From positions 81,167 through 145,166 of the forward strand of contig NZ_QGTJ01000011.1 in assembly GCF_003182095.1 (NCBI RefSeq): a stretch of DNA of 64,000 nt, in the 5' to 3' direction. This DNA comes from Plasticicumulans acidivorans. GTDB taxonomy: Bacteria > Pseudomonadota > Gammaproteobacteria > Competibacterales > Competibacteraceae. Positions 32,051 through 44,392 of the stretch are shown here, piece by piece (position 1 is the stretch's first letter; each line of letters starts with the position of its first letter). The translations under genes were made by a program, and so were the position numbers. Under the pieces are notes generated by a model. That model made no database searches and was not told the DNA's origin. It worked only from the letters and a program-made list of their open reading frames with translations.

Positions 32051-33598
32051 GTGACCACTTCCGTCGCCGCCGGCCGCCTCGCGGCCGGCCATCCGCTGGC
32101 GCTGCTGATTGCACCGCTCGCTGGCGTGCTGCTGCCGTTTGCCTATGCGCCGTACGGGCTGTGGCCGCTCGGCTGGCTGCTGCCCGCCGTGCTGCTGTGG
32201 CTGCTCGACGGTGAGCGCGTGCGCCGTGGCGCACTGATCGGCTTTTTGTTCGGCCTCGGCGCCTTCGGCTACGGCATCTGGTGGATCTACGTCAGCCTGC
32301 ATCACTACGGCAACGCGCCGCCGGCCTTCGCCGCGCTGGCCACCGCGCTGGTGGTGATGCTGATGGCCGGCTACGTCGCGCTGTTCGCGGCGCTGCTCAA
32401 TCGTCTGGCCCCGCGGCCGGGCGCCCGGCGCTGGCTGCTCGCCGCGCCGGGGCTGTGGGCGCTGCTCGAATGGGTGCGCTCCTGGGCGTTCACCGGTTTT
32501 CCGTGGCTGGCACTCGGCTACAGCCAGACCGATGCACCACTCGCCGGCTTCGCCCCGCTGACCGGCGTGTTCGGAGTCGGCTTTTTCACGCTGCTCGGCG
32601 CCGGGCTGCTGCGGTTGGCGCTGGCCCGGCTGCGGCCGGCGGTCGGCGGTCCGCGGGCGGCACTATGGCCGCTGCTGGCGGCACTGGCGCTGCTCGCCGG
32701 CGGCTGGGGCGCCGGGCGCATCGCCTGGAGCGAGCCACACGGCCGGCCGCTGGCGGTGGCGCTGATCCAGGGCAACATCAGTCAGGAGCTGAAATGGCGG
32801 CCGGAAAAACTGCGGGAGACGCTTGCCACCTACGCTGAGCTGACGCAGCGCGCCGGGCGCCAGGACATCATCGTCTGGCCGGAGACGGCACTGCCGGCCT
32901 TCCTCAGCGATCTGGAGGACAGCTTCGTCGGCGAGCTGCGCGGCTATGCCGCCGAGCAGGGCATCGATTTCCTCATCGGCGCGCCGGACGGTCGCCGCGA
33001 TCAGGCCGAATACCGCAACGCCGTCGCCGCCATCGGCCGCACCCCCGGCATCTACTACAAGCATCGCCTGCTGCCCTTCGGCGAATACCTGCCGCTACGC
33101 AGCCTGCTGATGATCTTCCGCGACTTCGTACAGATCCCGATGGCGGACTTCACGCCGGGCGCCGCCGACCAGCCGCTGCTGCACGCCGCTGGCGTGCCGG
33201 TCGGCACTTCGATCTGTTTCGAGGCGGTATTCGGCAGCGAGGTGCGCCGCGCGCTGCCGCAGGCCGAGCTGCTGGTCAACGTCAGCAACGATGCCTGGTT
33301 CGGCGACACCATCGCCCCGTATCAGCACCTGCAGATCGCGCGCATGCGCGCGATCGAAGCCGCCCGACCGCTGCTGCGGGCCACCAATACCGGCATCACC
33401 GCACTGGTCGACGAGAAAGGCCGCATCGTCGCTGAAGGCGAATCCTTCGTGCCGACGGTGGTCGCCGGTCAGGTGCAGCCGATGCGCGGTGAAACGCCGT
33501 TCGTCGCCGTCGGCGACTGGCTGGCGGTGGCGCTGGCGGCGCTGGCGGCGCTCGCCGGGGCGTGGCGCCGGTCGCCGGGCCAACAAAAAGGCGGCTGA
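32051..33598 (+). CDS. lnt: apolipoprotein N-acyltransferase
   Basis: Lnt adds the third acyl chain to the N-terminal Cys of lipoproteins in the inner membrane. About six N-terminal helices precede a nitrilase-like periplasmic domain. The catalytic triad is visible: Glu in VWPETALPAF, Lys in YKHRLLPFGEYLPLR and Cys in GTSICFEAVFG. I use the GTG at 32051 with GGAG ten bases upstream, giving 515 residues; an ATG at 32009 would add 14. It ends the miaB-ybeZ-ybeY-corC-lnt cluster, as in E. coli. Its last codons overlap an antisense terminator. Confidence 0.94.
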   Translation: MTTSVAAGRLAAGHPLALLIAPLAGVLLPFAYAPYGLWPLGWLLPAVLLWLLDGERVRRGALIGFLFGLGAFGYGIWWIYVSLHHYGNAPPAFAALATALVVMLMAGYVALFAALLNRLAPRPGARRWLLAAPGLWALLEWVRSWAFTGFPWLALGYSQTDAPLAGFAPLTGVFGVGFFTLLGAGLLRLALARLRPAVGGPRAALWPLLAALALLAGGWGAGRIAWSEPHGRPLAVALIQGNISQELKWRPEKLRETLATYAELTQRAGRQDIIVWPETALPAFLSDLEDSFVGELRGYAAEQGIDFLIGAPDGRRDQAEYRNAVAAIGRTPGIYYKHRLLPFGEYLPLRSLLMIFRDFVQIPMADFTPGAADQPLLHAAGVPVGTSICFEAVFGSEVRRALPQAELLVNVSNDAWFGDTIAPYQHLQIARMRAIEAARPLLRATNTGITALVDEKGRIVAEGESFVPTVVAGQVQPMRGETPFVAVGDWLAVALAALAALAGAWRRSPGQQKGG

Positions 33599-33606
33599 GC
33601 GCCGCC
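33585..33606 (-). terminator. rho-independent terminator of the small minus-strand gene, inside the end of lnt
   Basis: On the minus strand GGCGGC-GCTCA-GCCGCC is followed at once by TTTTTG. The hairpin overlaps the lnt stop codon and lies 30 bases past the stop of the small ORF at 33636. The T run is on the minus side only, so it terminates minus-strand transcripts. Confidence 0.75.
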
Positions 33607-33635
33607 TCGATGCTGCTGCCGGGGAGGTCGCGCGC

Positions 33636-33818
33636 TCAGCGCGGGTCCTGCCAGTCGGCGATGGTGCGCACCGGGTTATCGACCTCGCTGCCGAGTTCGT
33701 GATAGCCGAGGATCGTCGCCAGTTCGCGGCCCTGGGCGCGGGCGCGGCGGTTGCTCGCCTGGCGATGTTGTTCGTGCATGCGCTGCATGCGGTGTCGGGA
33801 CAGACTCATGGTGGCCAT
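33636..33818 (-). CDS. small hypothetical protein, 60 residues
   Basis: I do not recognise this protein. It begins MATMSLSRHRMQRMHEQHRQ, which is Arg/Met/His/Gln-rich and basic, and ends in a more acidic half with LATILGYHELGSEVDNPVRT. Third codon positions are strongly GC-biased, like neighbouring real genes, and a terminator with a T run lies 30 bases downstream on the same strand. The start is uncertain: ATG 33818, ATG 33809 or GTG 33839. It may share a transcript with ybeL upstream. No membrane segment or signal peptide is seen. Confidence 0.5.
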   Translation of the reverse strand: MATMSLSRHRMQRMHEQHRQASNRRARAQGRELATILGYHELGSEVDNPVRTIADWQDPR

Positions 33819-33915
33819 TAGGCGCGTTCTCGCGGTCACTTTGGATTGCCCGCGCAGTGTCCGCGCCTTGTGTTGCCGCCCGGTTGCAGTGCCGTGACCA
33901 GGCGGCGATGCCGGA

Positions 33916-34422
33916 TCAGTCGCTGATGACGCGGTTGAACACCTTGTGGCCGCAGGCCGGGCAGGCCGGGATCACCGCAGTGGTGTGGTGTTCGAGCTTG
34001 GCGCCGCAGGCTTCGCAGGCCAGGGTGCCGGGGCCGCTGATTTCACCGGCGTGGTAATGGCTCATGCGCTCGATGGTGTCCTCGAAGGCGAGGAATTCGA
34101 GCCGGGAGCGGTCGGCGGCCCGGCCGAACCATTCCAGCAGGCGCTCTTCGACCAGTTCCAGGTCGAAGCGGAACCAGGTGCGCAGGTCGCTGCCGGTCTC
34201 GGCGAGGAACTGGCCGGCGTCTTCGAGATCGCGGCGGATCCAGGCCGAGAGCAGGCCGGCTTCTTCGCGCGTCAGCTCGCCGAGGTGCACCGAATCTTCG
34301 GCGACGCGGTTGATGGTGTCGTGCAGCGCGCTGCTTTCGCGCACTTCGATGCGTTCGAGAGCAGCGTCGATGCGCTGCATCAGCCGCTCGTAGGCGGCGA
34401 CCAGGCGCTTGTTGTCGTTCAT
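33916..34422 (-). CDS. YbeL-like zinc-ribbon protein (DUF1451)
   Basis: The N-terminal 130 residues are helical and charged (AAYERLMQRIDAALERIEVR) and probably coiled-coil. The C-terminus has a zinc ribbon with two CxxC pairs, in LACEACGAKL and IPACPACGHKVF. The family matches E. coli YbeL, which is likewise encoded divergently upstream of leuS. Function is unknown. Length is 168 residues. Confidence 0.85.
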   Translation of the reverse strand: MNDNKRLVAAYERLMQRIDAALERIEVRESSALHDTINRVAEDSVHLGELTREEAGLLSAWIRRDLEDAGQFLAETGSDLRTWFRFDLELVEERLLEWFGRAADRSRLEFLAFEDTIERMSHYHAGEISGPGTLACEACGAKLEHHTTAVIPACPACGHKVFNRVISD

Positions 34423-34509
34423 GCGGGGCTCCTCGCTGTCCTTCGGCCTTTCAGTCTCGACCGGCGCGTGCGCGGCGGCAAGCGTGCGGCGCGCGGGCGG
34501 ACGCTTTCA

Positions 34510-34539
34510 TTGTCCGCGCGCGCGCCGCTCGGGTATTCT
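34510..34539 (+). promoter_or_regulatory. promoter of leuS-lptE-holA
   Basis: TTGTCC (34510-34515), an 18-base spacer and TATTCT (34534-34539) lie 30 bases before the leuS ATG. The match is moderate, but the position is right. Confidence 0.45.
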
Positions 34540-34557
34540 TTCGCCCTTTTCCCATAG

Positions 34558-37167
<2,610 letters not shown>

Positions 37168-37178
37168 GAGGTTTGCCC

Positions 37179-37673
37179 ATGCGTCTGCTTCCTGCTCTCC
37201 TGGCGGCATCGCTGATGCTGTTCGCCGGTTGCGGTTTCCATCTGCGCGGCCAGCTCGACGTGCCGCCGGCGATGCAGCGCATCTATCTCGATGTCGCCGG
37301 CGGACCGGGATCGCCGCTGCATCGGGAGCTTGAGCGCGTGCTGCTCATCAATGGCATCCATCCGGTGAAGACGCCGGCCGAGGCCGGTGCCCGCCTGGCG
37401 GTCGGGCCGGAGCACAGCGAGAAGCGTCTGCTGGTCAAGGGCACGCAGGGCTCGGCGGTCGAATACGAGATCCGCTATTCGCTGCCGTACACCTTGAGCG
37501 GCAGCGACGGCAAGCCGCTGATGCCGGCCGATACCATTCAGCTGTCGCGCGATCTGCTCTATTCCGAGTCCGCGGTGCTCGGCCGTGATACCGGCGAGAC
37601 GCGCGCGATCAACGACATGCGCAGCGAGGCGGTGCAGGCGATCATGCGCCGGGCCGCGGCGCAGGCCCGCTGA
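37179..37673 (+). CDS. lptE: LPS-assembly lipoprotein LptE
   Basis: LptE is the outer-membrane lipoprotein that plugs the LptD barrel for LPS insertion. The lipobox is LFAGC near residue 19, followed by GFHLRGQL, a family hallmark. From the ATG at 37179 it has 164 residues; the longer open frame upstream is read-through in leuS. It lies 11 bases after leuS and 7 before holA. Confidence 0.93.
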   Translation: MRLLPALLAASLMLFAGCGFHLRGQLDVPPAMQRIYLDVAGGPGSPLHRELERVLLINGIHPVKTPAEAGARLAVGPEHSEKRLLVKGTQGSAVEYEIRYSLPYTLSGSDGKPLMPADTIQLSRDLLYSESAVLGRDTGETRAINDMRSEAVQAIMRRAAAQAR

Positions 37674-37680
37674 CGCGGCG

Positions 37681-38709
37681 TTGAAGCAGCGTCCCGACCA
37701 GCTCGGCGCCCAGCTCGCGCGCGAGCTCAAGCCTGTCTACCTGATCCACGGCGAAGAGCCGCTGCAGGCGCTGGAGGCCGCCGATGCCGTGCGCGCGGCG
37801 GCGCGGGCGCAGGGCTATGACGAGCGCGAAGTGCTCAGCGTCGAGACCGGCTTCGACTGGTCCAGCCTCGCCGCCGCCGCCGGCTCGCTGTCGCTGTTCG
37901 GCTCGCGGCGTCTGCTCGAACTGCGCCTCGGCAACAGCAAACCGGGGGATGCCGGCGGCCGTGCGCTGCGTGCCTACTGCGCGCGGCCGCCGGCGGAGAC
38001 GGTGCTGCTGATCGAAGCCGGCAAGCTCGACGCGCAGCAGTTGCGCAGCGCCTGGTACACCGCGCTCGACGGCCTCGGTGTCAGCGTGCAGTGCTATCCG
38101 CTCGAAGCCCGCCAGCTGCCGGAGTGGCTGGAACGGCGGGCGCGGGCACGTGGTCTGCAGTTGACGCCGGAAGCGCTGGCGCTGCTCGCCGCGCGCGTCG
38201 AGGGCAATCTGCTCGCCGGCGCGCAGGAGCTCGACAAGCTCTGGCTGCTGCACGGCGCAACGCCAATCGACGCCGAGAGCCTGCTCGACGCCGTCGGCGA
38301 CAGCGCGCGCTACAGCATCTACGACTTCACCGACGCGGCGCTGGAGGGTGATGCCGCCCGGGTGCTGCGCATCGCCGCGGTGCTGCAGGCCGAAGGTGAG
38401 GCGACGGTGCTGGTGTTGTGGGCGCTGGCGCGCGAGCTGCGACTGCTGGCGCAGGCGGCCACCGACATCGGCCGCGGCGCGCCGGTGGATGCGGCGCTGG
38501 GCCGGCTCAAGGTCTGGGAAAAGCGCAAGCCCTTGCTGCGCCGCGCACTTGGCCGTCACGATACGGTCAAACTGCGCCGTCTGCTGGCGCAGGCGGCACG
38601 CATCGATCGCTGCATCAAGGGCAGCGAGGTCGGCAGCGTGTGGGACGATCTGCTGGAACTGGCGTTGAGACTGGCGGGCTGCGATCTCGGTCTGCCGCGC
38701 GTGGTCTGA
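37681..38709 (+). CDS. holA: DNA polymerase III subunit delta
   Basis: HolA opens the beta clamp within the clamp-loader complex. The N-terminus reads LKQRPDQLGAQLARELKPVY, with LIHGEEPLQALEAADAVR next; this aligns with E. coli HolA when the TTG at 37681 is the start. The AAA-like domain lacks a working P-loop, as usual. SIYDFTDAALEGDAARVLRI is the conserved central region. Length is 342 residues, against 343 in E. coli. Confidence 0.93.
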   Translation: MKQRPDQLGAQLARELKPVYLIHGEEPLQALEAADAVRAAARAQGYDEREVLSVETGFDWSSLAAAAGSLSLFGSRRLLELRLGNSKPGDAGGRALRAYCARPPAETVLLIEAGKLDAQQLRSAWYTALDGLGVSVQCYPLEARQLPEWLERRARARGLQLTPEALALLAARVEGNLLAGAQELDKLWLLHGATPIDAESLLDAVGDSARYSIYDFTDAALEGDAARVLRIAAVLQAEGEATVLVLWALARELRLLAQAATDIGRGAPVDAALGRLKVWEKRKPLLRRALGRHDTVKLRRLLAQAARIDRCIKGSEVGSVWDDLLELALRLAGCDLGLPRVV

Positions 38710-38774
38710 ACGCCGAATGGATTTTTTGGGCGCGGGCCGGCTGCGGCGCGCGCCATGCTTGAGGTGAAGTGCAA

Positions 38775-40049
38775 ATGAACGCAGAAGTGCATGCCGACGT
38801 GCAGGCTTATATGCAGGACGTCGGCCGGCGGGCACGTGCCGCGGCGCGCGTCCTCGGCCGTGCCGATACCAACGCCAAGAATCGCGCGCTGCTGGCGATC
38901 GCCGAGCAGCTCGAACAGGCGCTGCCGCGGCTGCTCGAAGAAAATGAAAAGGATCTGGCCGCCGGCCGCGCCAACGGTCTGACCCCGGCGCTGCTCGACC
39001 GGCTGGCGCTTGGTGAGAAAGGCGTACGCGGCATGGCGCAGGGCCTGCGCGAGATCGCCGCGCAGCCGGACCCGATCGGTGAGATCACTGGGCTGAAGTT
39101 CCGGCCGTCCGGCATCCAGGTCGGGCGCATGCGTGTGCCGCTCGGCGTCATCGGCATCATCTACGAGTCGCGGCCGAACGTGACCGCCGACGCTGCCGGC
39201 CTGTGTCTGAAGGCCGGCAATGCCTGCATCCTGCGCGGCGGTTCCGAGGCGATCCGCTCCAACCAGGCGATTGCCGTCTGCATCCGCGCCGGGCTGGAGG
39301 CCGCCGGCCTGCCGTTCGATGCCGTGCAGGTGATCGATACCACCGATCGCGCCGCCGTCGGCGAGCTGATCCGCATGCGCGAATACGTCGACGTCATCGT
39401 GCCGCGCGGCGGTAAGGGCCTGATCGCGCGCATCGCCGACGAGGCCCGCGTGCCGGTGATCAAGCATCTCGACGGCATCTGCCACGTCTATATCGACGAG
39501 CGCGCTGATCCCGGCAAGGCGATCCGCGTCGCCGTCAACGCCAAGTGCCGCCGCTTCGGCATCTGCGGCGCGATGGAGACCCTGCTGGTGCACGAAGCGG
39601 TCGCCCCCTACGTGCTGCCGCAGCTCGGTGAGCTCTACCGCGCCGCCGGCGTCGAGCTGCGCGGTTGCGAGCGCACGCGCCAGCTGCTGCCCGGCTGCGC
39701 CATCGCCACCGAGGACGACTGGCGCACCGAGTACCTCGACGCGATCCTCGCCATCCGCGTGGTCGACGACCTCGACGCGGCGATCGAGCACATCGAAACC
39801 TACGGCTCGCACCACACCGACAGCATCATCACCGAGGATCTGACGCGTGCCCGCCGCTTCCTGCGCGAGGTCGATTCGGCCAGCGTCATGGTCAACGCCT
39901 CGACGCAGTTCGCCGACGGTGGCGAGTACGGCCTCGGTGCCGAGATCGGCATTTCCACCGACAAGCTGCACGCGCGCGGTCCGGTCGGCGTCGAAGGGCT
40001 GACCACGCAGAAATACGTCGTGCTCGGCGAGGGGTCCTGTCGTGCCTGA
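38775..40049 (+). CDS. proA: glutamate-5-semialdehyde dehydrogenase (gamma-glutamyl phosphate reductase)
   Basis: ProA reduces gamma-glutamyl phosphate in proline synthesis. The catalytic cysteine lies in [13 protein letters not shown] near residue 240, and [20 protein letters not shown] is the conserved NADPH region. [20 protein letters not shown] and [19 protein letters not shown] close the family pattern. I use the ATG at 38775 with GAGG ten bases upstream, giving 424 residues. proB is not in the window. Its end overlaps the next gene by eight bases. Confidence 0.96.
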   Translation: MNAEVHADVQAYMQDVGRRARAAARVLGRADTNAKNRALLAIAEQLEQALPRLLEENEKDLAAGRANGLTPALLDRLALGEKGVRGMAQGLREIAAQPDPIGEITGLKFRPSGIQVGRMRVPLGVIGIIYESRPNVTADAAGLCLKAGNACILRGGSEAIRSNQAIAVCIRAGLEAAGLPFDAVQVIDTTDRAAVGELIRMREYVDVIVPRGGKGLIARIADEARVPVIKHLDGICHVYIDERADPGKAIRVAVNAKCRRFGICGAMETLLVHEAVAPYVLPQLGELYRAAGVELRGCERTRQLLPGCAIATEDDWRTEYLDAILAIRVVDDLDAAIEHIETYGSHHTDSIITEDLTRARRFLREVDSASVMVNASTQFADGGEYGLGAEIGISTDKLHARGPVGVEGLTTQKYVVLGEGSCRA

Positions 40050-40728
40050 GGCCAGCCAGCATCCGCTCAGTGACGCCGAGCTGACCGAGCTCGAAGCCTG
40101 CCTGCTTGCCATCGGCGGGCGGGCGCCGGACATGGAATACGTCGACGGCCTGTTCTGCGCGCTGCTGTGCGGCCCGGTCGAGGTGGCGCCGCAGGTCTGG
40201 CTCGACTGGCTGTTCGGCGAGCTGCCGGCCGAGGCCGATGCCGCTCAGCGCCTGCTCGATCTGCTGACCCGTCACTGGAACGACATCGCCACGCGCCTGG
40301 CGCTGCCGCGCGAGGCGCTCGACGAGGACAATTTCTACCTGCCGCTGGTGCTCGAAAACGAGGTGCAGGTGGCCGACGGGCCGACGCTCGGCCAGCACTG
40401 GGCCCGTGGCTTCGCCGCCGGCATCGGCCTCGGCGGCAACGCCTGGGAGCCGCTGTTCGCCGACGATCAGGCGGCGCAGGCGCTGGCGCCGATCGTGCTG
40501 CTCGACCGCGGCGCTCACCCCGAGCACCCGGACGAGCCGGTGGACCTGAACGAGCTCACCGACCTGCTGCCGGTAGTGGTCTACCAGCTGCGTCAGTGGT
40601 GGCGGCTGCAGGATGCGCCGGGTACGCGACGCTCGCCGGCCAAGGTCGGGCGCAACGACCCGTGCCCCTGCGGCAGCGGCCGCAAGTACAAGCACTGCTG
40701 CGGCGCTGGCGGCGTCACGCTGCACTGA
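40042..40728 (+). CDS. UPF0149 (YecA-like) protein with C-terminal SEC-C motif
   Basis: The N-terminal 190 residues match the UPF0149/YgfB-YecA fold ([20 protein letters not shown]). The last 25 residues are a SEC-C zinc motif, [19 protein letters not shown], like the end of SecA. In E. coli, YecA associates with ribosomes and SecY. The GTG start overlaps proA, and the stop is two bases before nadD, so it is co-transcribed. Its role here is unknown. Length is 228 residues. Confidence 0.87.
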   Translation: MPEASQHPLSDAELTELEACLLAIGGRAPDMEYVDGLFCALLCGPVEVAPQVWLDWLFGELPAEADAAQRLLDLLTRHWNDIATRLALPREALDEDNFYLPLVLENEVQVADGPTLGQHWARGFAAGIGLGGNAWEPLFADDQAAQALAPIVLLDRGAHPEHPDEPVDLNELTDLLPVVVYQLRQWWRLQDAPGTRRSPAKVGRNDPCPCGSGRKYKHCCGAGGVTLH

Positions 40729-40730
40729 GC

Positions 40731-41420
40731 ATGGCCTGCCTCACCTCCGCAGCGGTCGGCCTGTTCGGCGGTACCTTCGACCCGGTGCATCACGCGCATC
40801 TGCGCCTCGCCGTGGAAATGCGCGAGACGCTCGGCCTGCGCGAGCTGCGGCTGATTCCCTGTCACGTGCCGGCGCTGCGCGGCGCGCCCGGTGCCAGCCC
40901 GGCGCAGCGGCGGACGATGCTCGAACTCGGCATCGCCGGCGAGCCGGGCCTGCTGGTCGATGACCGCGAGCTGCGCCGCGCCGGACCGAGCTACACGGTG
41001 GAGACGCTCGCCGAGCTGCGCCGCGAGCTCGGGCCGACGGTGCCGCTGGTCTGGCTGCTCGGCCTCGATGCCTTTGCCGGTCTGCCGCGCTGGCAGCGCT
41101 GGACCGAGCTCACCGCTTTTGCCCACCTCGCCGTGCTGGCGCGCCCCGGTGCGGCGCTGCCGCAGGACGCCCCGCTGCAGTCCTTCATCGCCGCGCACCG
41201 CTGCGAGGCGGCGGTGGCGCTGACGCGGCCGAGCGGCGGGCTGTGGTTTCAGCCGGCGTCCCGGCTGGAGATTTCCGCGACGGCGATCCGCACCGCGATC
41301 GCCGCCGGCCGTTCGGTGCGCTACTGGCTGCCGGACGCCGTCGAAGCCTTTATTCGCCGCGAGGGCCTGTACTGCCCGCCGGCTCCTTCCACCCGATTGG
41401 AAACAACATGCTGCAACTAG
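40731..41420 (+). CDS. nadD: nicotinate-nucleotide adenylyltransferase
   Basis: NadD adenylylates nicotinate mononucleotide in NAD synthesis. The nucleotidyltransferase motif is GLFGGTFDPVHHAHLRLA near residue 10, and the second is the ISATAIR motif near residue 180. GPSYTVETLAEL and VWLLGLDAFAGLPRW are conserved. From the ATG at 40731 it has 229 residues. The same frame is open far upstream through the previous gene, but that is read-through. Its last 13 bases overlap rsfS. Confidence 0.94.
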   Translation: MACLTSAAVGLFGGTFDPVHHAHLRLAVEMRETLGLRELRLIPCHVPALRGAPGASPAQRRTMLELGIAGEPGLLVDDRELRRAGPSYTVETLAELRRELGPTVPLVWLLGLDAFAGLPRWQRWTELTAFAHLAVLARPGAALPQDAPLQSFIAAHRCEAAVALTRPSGGLWFQPASRLEISATAIRTAIAAGRSVRYWLPDAVEAFIRREGLYCPPAPSTRLETTCCN

Positions 41421-41731
41421 AAGAACTGAAGAACGTCGTCGTCGATGCCCTTGAAGAGGTCAAGGGTGTCGACCTCAAGGTGCTCGACGTGCGCGGGAAG
41501 GCGAGCTTCGCTGACCTGATGGTCATCGTCACCGGCACCTCGGACCGTCACGTCAAGGCGCTGGCCGGCAAAGTCCAGGAGAAATGCCGGGAAGCCGGTG
41601 AAAAGCCGATCGGTGTCGAGGGCGAGCGCGACGGTCAGTGGGTGCTGATCGACTTTGGCGACGTCGTCGTCCACGTCTTTACCGCTCAGCAGCGCGATTA
41701 CTACAACCTGGAAAAGCTCTGGGCCGCCTGA
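41408..41731 (+). CDS. rsfS: ribosomal silencing factor RsfS
   Basis: RsfS binds L14 of the large subunit and blocks subunit joining in starved cells. The sequence includes [32 protein letters not shown] and [20 protein letters not shown] with a YYNLEKLW end, all conserved. From the ATG at 41408 it has 107 residues. The order nadD-rsfS-rlmH is universal in this group. Confidence 0.96.
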   Translation: MLQLEELKNVVVDALEEVKGVDLKVLDVRGKASFADLMVIVTGTSDRHVKALAGKVQEKCREAGEKPIGVEGERDGQWVLIDFGDVVVHVFTAQQRDYYNLEKLWAA

Positions 41732-41753
41732 GCGCCGTGCAGGGAGTGCCGGC

Positions 41754-42224
41754 ATGAAGATCCACCTGCTTGCCGTCGGCCAGAAGATGCCGGCCTGGGT
41801 CGAAGCCGGCTACGCCGAATACGCCTCGCGCCTGCCGCGCGAGTGCGAGCTGCGCCTGGTCGAGATCGCCGCCGGCAAGCGCGGGCGCAACGCCGATGTC
41901 GCCCGCATCCTGCGCGACGAGGGCGAGCGCACGCTGGCGGCGGTGCCCAAGGGGGCGCTGATCGTCGCGCTCGACGTGCGCGGTCGCGCGCACAGCACCG
42001 AGGCGCTGGCCGCGCGGCTGGCCGCCTGGCTGGCCGACGGCCGCGACGTCGCCCTGCTGGTCGGCGGCCCGGAGGGCCTGGATGCCGCCTGCAGCGCCGC
42101 CGCCGCCGAGACCTGGTCGCTGTCGCCGCTGACGTTTCCGCATCCGCTGGTGCGCATCGTCGTCGCCGAGAGCCTGTACCGGGCCTGGAGCCTGCTCAAT
42201 CACCATCCCTACCACCGAGCCTGA
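41754..42224 (+). CDS. rlmH: 23S rRNA (pseudouridine1915-N3)-methyltransferase RlmH
   Basis: RlmH is a SPOUT methyltransferase acting on helix 69 of 70S ribosomes. [20 protein letters not shown] opens the protein, the knot carries [10 protein letters not shown], and it ends [16 protein letters not shown], the conserved C-terminus. From the ATG at 41754 it has 156 residues, the family length. Confidence 0.96.
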   Translation: MKIHLLAVGQKMPAWVEAGYAEYASRLPRECELRLVEIAAGKRGRNADVARILRDEGERTLAAVPKGALIVALDVRGRAHSTEALAARLAAWLADGRDVALLVGGPEGLDAACSAAAAETWSLSPLTFPHPLVRIVVAESLYRAWSLLNHHPYHRA

Positions 42225-42242
42225 GAGCGCCACGAAACCGCC

Positions 42243-42821
42243 ATGACGCCGCCCCGCCTGTACCTCGCTTCCACCTCGCCGCGCCGGCGCGAACTGCTTG
42301 AGCAGATCGGCATGCGCTATACCGTGATTCAGGCCGGTATCGACGAAACACCGCTGCCGGGCGAGGCGCCGCGTGCCTACGTCGAGCGTCTGGCTCGGGC
42401 CAAGGCGCAGGCCGGGCTGAGCGCCTGCGGCGGCGACGGGATCGTGCTCGGTGCCGATACCTCGGTGGTGCTCGACGGCGAGATCCTTGGCAAGCCGCTC
42501 GACCGTGCCGACGGCCTGCGCATGCTCGAACGCCTGTCCGCGCGTGAACACGAGGTGCTCTCCGCGGTCGCACTGGCCAGTGCCGGGCGCATCGACGCCC
42601 GCGTGCAGTGCAGCCGCGTGCGTTTTCGTGCCACCACGGCCGCCGAGCGCGAAGCCTACTGGGCGAGCGGCGAAGCGGGCGACAAGGCCGGCGGCTACGC
42701 GGTACAAGGACAGGCGGCGGTGTTCATCGAACACCTCGACGGCAGCTTCTCCGGCGTCATGGGGCTGCCGCTGTTCGAAACCTGCGAATTGCTGCAAGCC
42801 TTCGGGCTGGAGGTCCTGTGA
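42243..42821 (+). CDS. maf: Maf-like dTTP/UTP pyrophosphatase (YhdE type)
   Basis: Maf proteins hydrolyse non-canonical or pyrimidine nucleotides. The N-terminal loop [18 protein letters not shown] and [16 protein letters not shown] are family signatures, and [20 protein letters not shown] follows. The position just before rng matches E. coli yhdE, whose product prefers dTTP and UTP; the substrate is inferred from synteny. Length is 192 residues. The stop overlaps rng by four bases. Confidence 0.93.
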   Translation: MTPPRLYLASTSPRRRELLEQIGMRYTVIQAGIDETPLPGEAPRAYVERLARAKAQAGLSACGGDGIVLGADTSVVLDGEILGKPLDRADGLRMLERLSAREHEVLSAVALASAGRIDARVQCSRVRFRATTAAEREAYWASGEAGDKAGGYAVQGQAAVFIEHLDGSFSGVMGLPLFETCELLQAFGLEVL

Positions 42822-44368
42822 GCGAAAGGCCGATCGACGACGACAGCGCCGATGCGACGCGCACCAGCGAAGAGATCCTGATGAACGTCACGCCGCGCGA
42901 GACGCGCGTGGCGATCGTCGAAAACGGCGTGCTGCAGGAAATCTACATCGAGCGCGCGCGCAAGCGCGGCCTGGTCGGCAACGTCTACAAGGGCCGCGTG
43001 GTGCGCGTGCTGCCGGGCATGGAGGCTGCCTTCGTCGACATCGGCCTGGAACGCGCGGCCTTCCTGCACGTCTCCGACATCCAGGCCTGCGTGGCGCTGG
43101 ACAGCATCGGCAACGGCCACAGCAACGGTAACGTGCACAGCAACGGCCACGGCGAGCGGACGCCGGTGATCACCGAGCTGGTGCGCGAGGGCCAGGAGAT
43201 CCTGGTGCAGGTGGTCAAGGACCCGCTCGGCACCAAGGGCGCGCGGCTGACCACGCACGTGACCATCCCCTCGCGCTTCCTCGTCTACCTGCCGGGTTCG
43301 GATGCGGTCGGTGTCTCGGTGAAGATCGAGGACGAGGCCGAGCGCAACCGCCTCAAGGACGTTATCAGCGCCGCGCGCAGCGAGTTCGGCGGCGGTTACA
43401 TCGTGCGCACCGCCGGCGAGGGCGCCGAGGACGACGCGCTGCGCGCCGACATGGAATTCCTGCAGCGGCTGTGGGCCTCGATCCAGGAAAAAGCCCGCAC
43501 GGCGCGTGCCGGCAGCATCGTCCATGAGGACCTGCCGCTGGTGCAGCGCGTGCTGCGCGACTTCGTCGGCGGCAGCGTCGAGAAAGTGCGCGTCGATTCG
43601 CGCGAGACCTGGGAGCGCATGCTGCGCTTTGCCGAGCTCTACGTGCCGGGCATGCAGGGGCGCATCGAGCACTATCCGGGCGAGCGGCCGATCTTCGATC
43701 TCTACGGCATCGAGGACGAACTGGCCCGCGCGCTGGAAAAGCGCGTGCAGCTCAAGTCCGGCGGCTACCTGATCATCGACCAGACCGAGGCGATGACCAC
43801 CATCGACATCAACACCGGCGGCTACGTCGGTCATCGCAACCTCGAAGAAACCATCTTCAAGACCAATCTCGAAGCCGCCCAGGCCATCGCCCGCCAGCTG
43901 CGCCTGCGCAACCTCGGCGGCATCATCATCATCGACTTCATCGACATGCAGTCCGAGGAGCACCGCCAGGCGGTATTCAAGGCGCTGGAAAAAGCCCTGG
44001 AGCGCGACCACGCCAAGAGCAACGTCTGTGAGGTCTCGGCACTCGGCCTGGTGGAGATGACGCGCAAGCGCACCCGCGAAAGCCTCGAACACGTGCTCTG
44101 CGAGCCCTGCCCGGTGTGCTCCGGGCGCGGCACCATCAAGACCGCCGAGACCGTCTGCTACGAGATCTTCCGCGAGCTGCTGCGCAATGCCCGCCAGTAC
44201 GAAGGCGTGCGCCAGTTCCTGGTGCTCGCCGCGCAGGACGTCGTCGACCTGATGCTGGAGGAAGAATCGGCCAGCGTCGCCGAGCTCGAAGCCTTCATCG
44301 GCGTGACCATCCGCTTCCAGGCCGAGGTGCTCTACCCGCGCGAGCAGTACGATGTGGTGTTGATGTAA
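42818..44368 (+). CDS. rng: ribonuclease G
   Basis: RNase G is a cytoplasmic endonuclease for 16S rRNA 5' maturation and mRNA turnover, related to the N-terminal half of RNase E. The S1 domain has [20 protein letters not shown]. The catalytic region has [12 protein letters not shown] and IIIIDFIDM. The zinc-link CEPCPVC lies near residue 430. The GTG at 42818 overlaps maf; the 516 residues exceed E. coli (489), partly through an Asn/Gly/His/Ser-rich insert at about residues 95-113 in the S1 domain. Confidence 0.95.
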   Translation: MSERPIDDDSADATRTSEEILMNVTPRETRVAIVENGVLQEIYIERARKRGLVGNVYKGRVVRVLPGMEAAFVDIGLERAAFLHVSDIQACVALDSIGNGHSNGNVHSNGHGERTPVITELVREGQEILVQVVKDPLGTKGARLTTHVTIPSRFLVYLPGSDAVGVSVKIEDEAERNRLKDVISAARSEFGGGYIVRTAGEGAEDDALRADMEFLQRLWASIQEKARTARAGSIVHEDLPLVQRVLRDFVGGSVEKVRVDSRETWERMLRFAELYVPGMQGRIEHYPGERPIFDLYGIEDELARALEKRVQLKSGGYLIIDQTEAMTTIDINTGGYVGHRNLEETIFKTNLEAAQAIARQLRLRNLGGIIIIDFIDMQSEEHRQAVFKALEKALERDHAKSNVCEVSALGLVEMTRKRTRESLEHVLCEPCPVCSGRGTIKTAETVCYEIFRELLRNARQYEGVRQFLVLAAQDVVDLMLEEESASVAELEAFIGVTIRFQAEVLYPREQYDVVLM

Positions 44369-44392
44369 ACACTCACTGCAGGCCATTGGCCG

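Noticed and set aside
40167..40730. A 188-codon N-terminal extension of nadD
   Set aside because: It runs out of frame through the UPF0149 gene and is Arg/Ala-rich. NadD homology begins just after the ATG at 40731.
43097..43160. Short tandem repeat or CRISPR-like array
   Set aside because: The units are coding (Asn-Gly-His-Ser), in frame with rng, too short for CRISPR and without spacers. I saw no CRISPR array anywhere.
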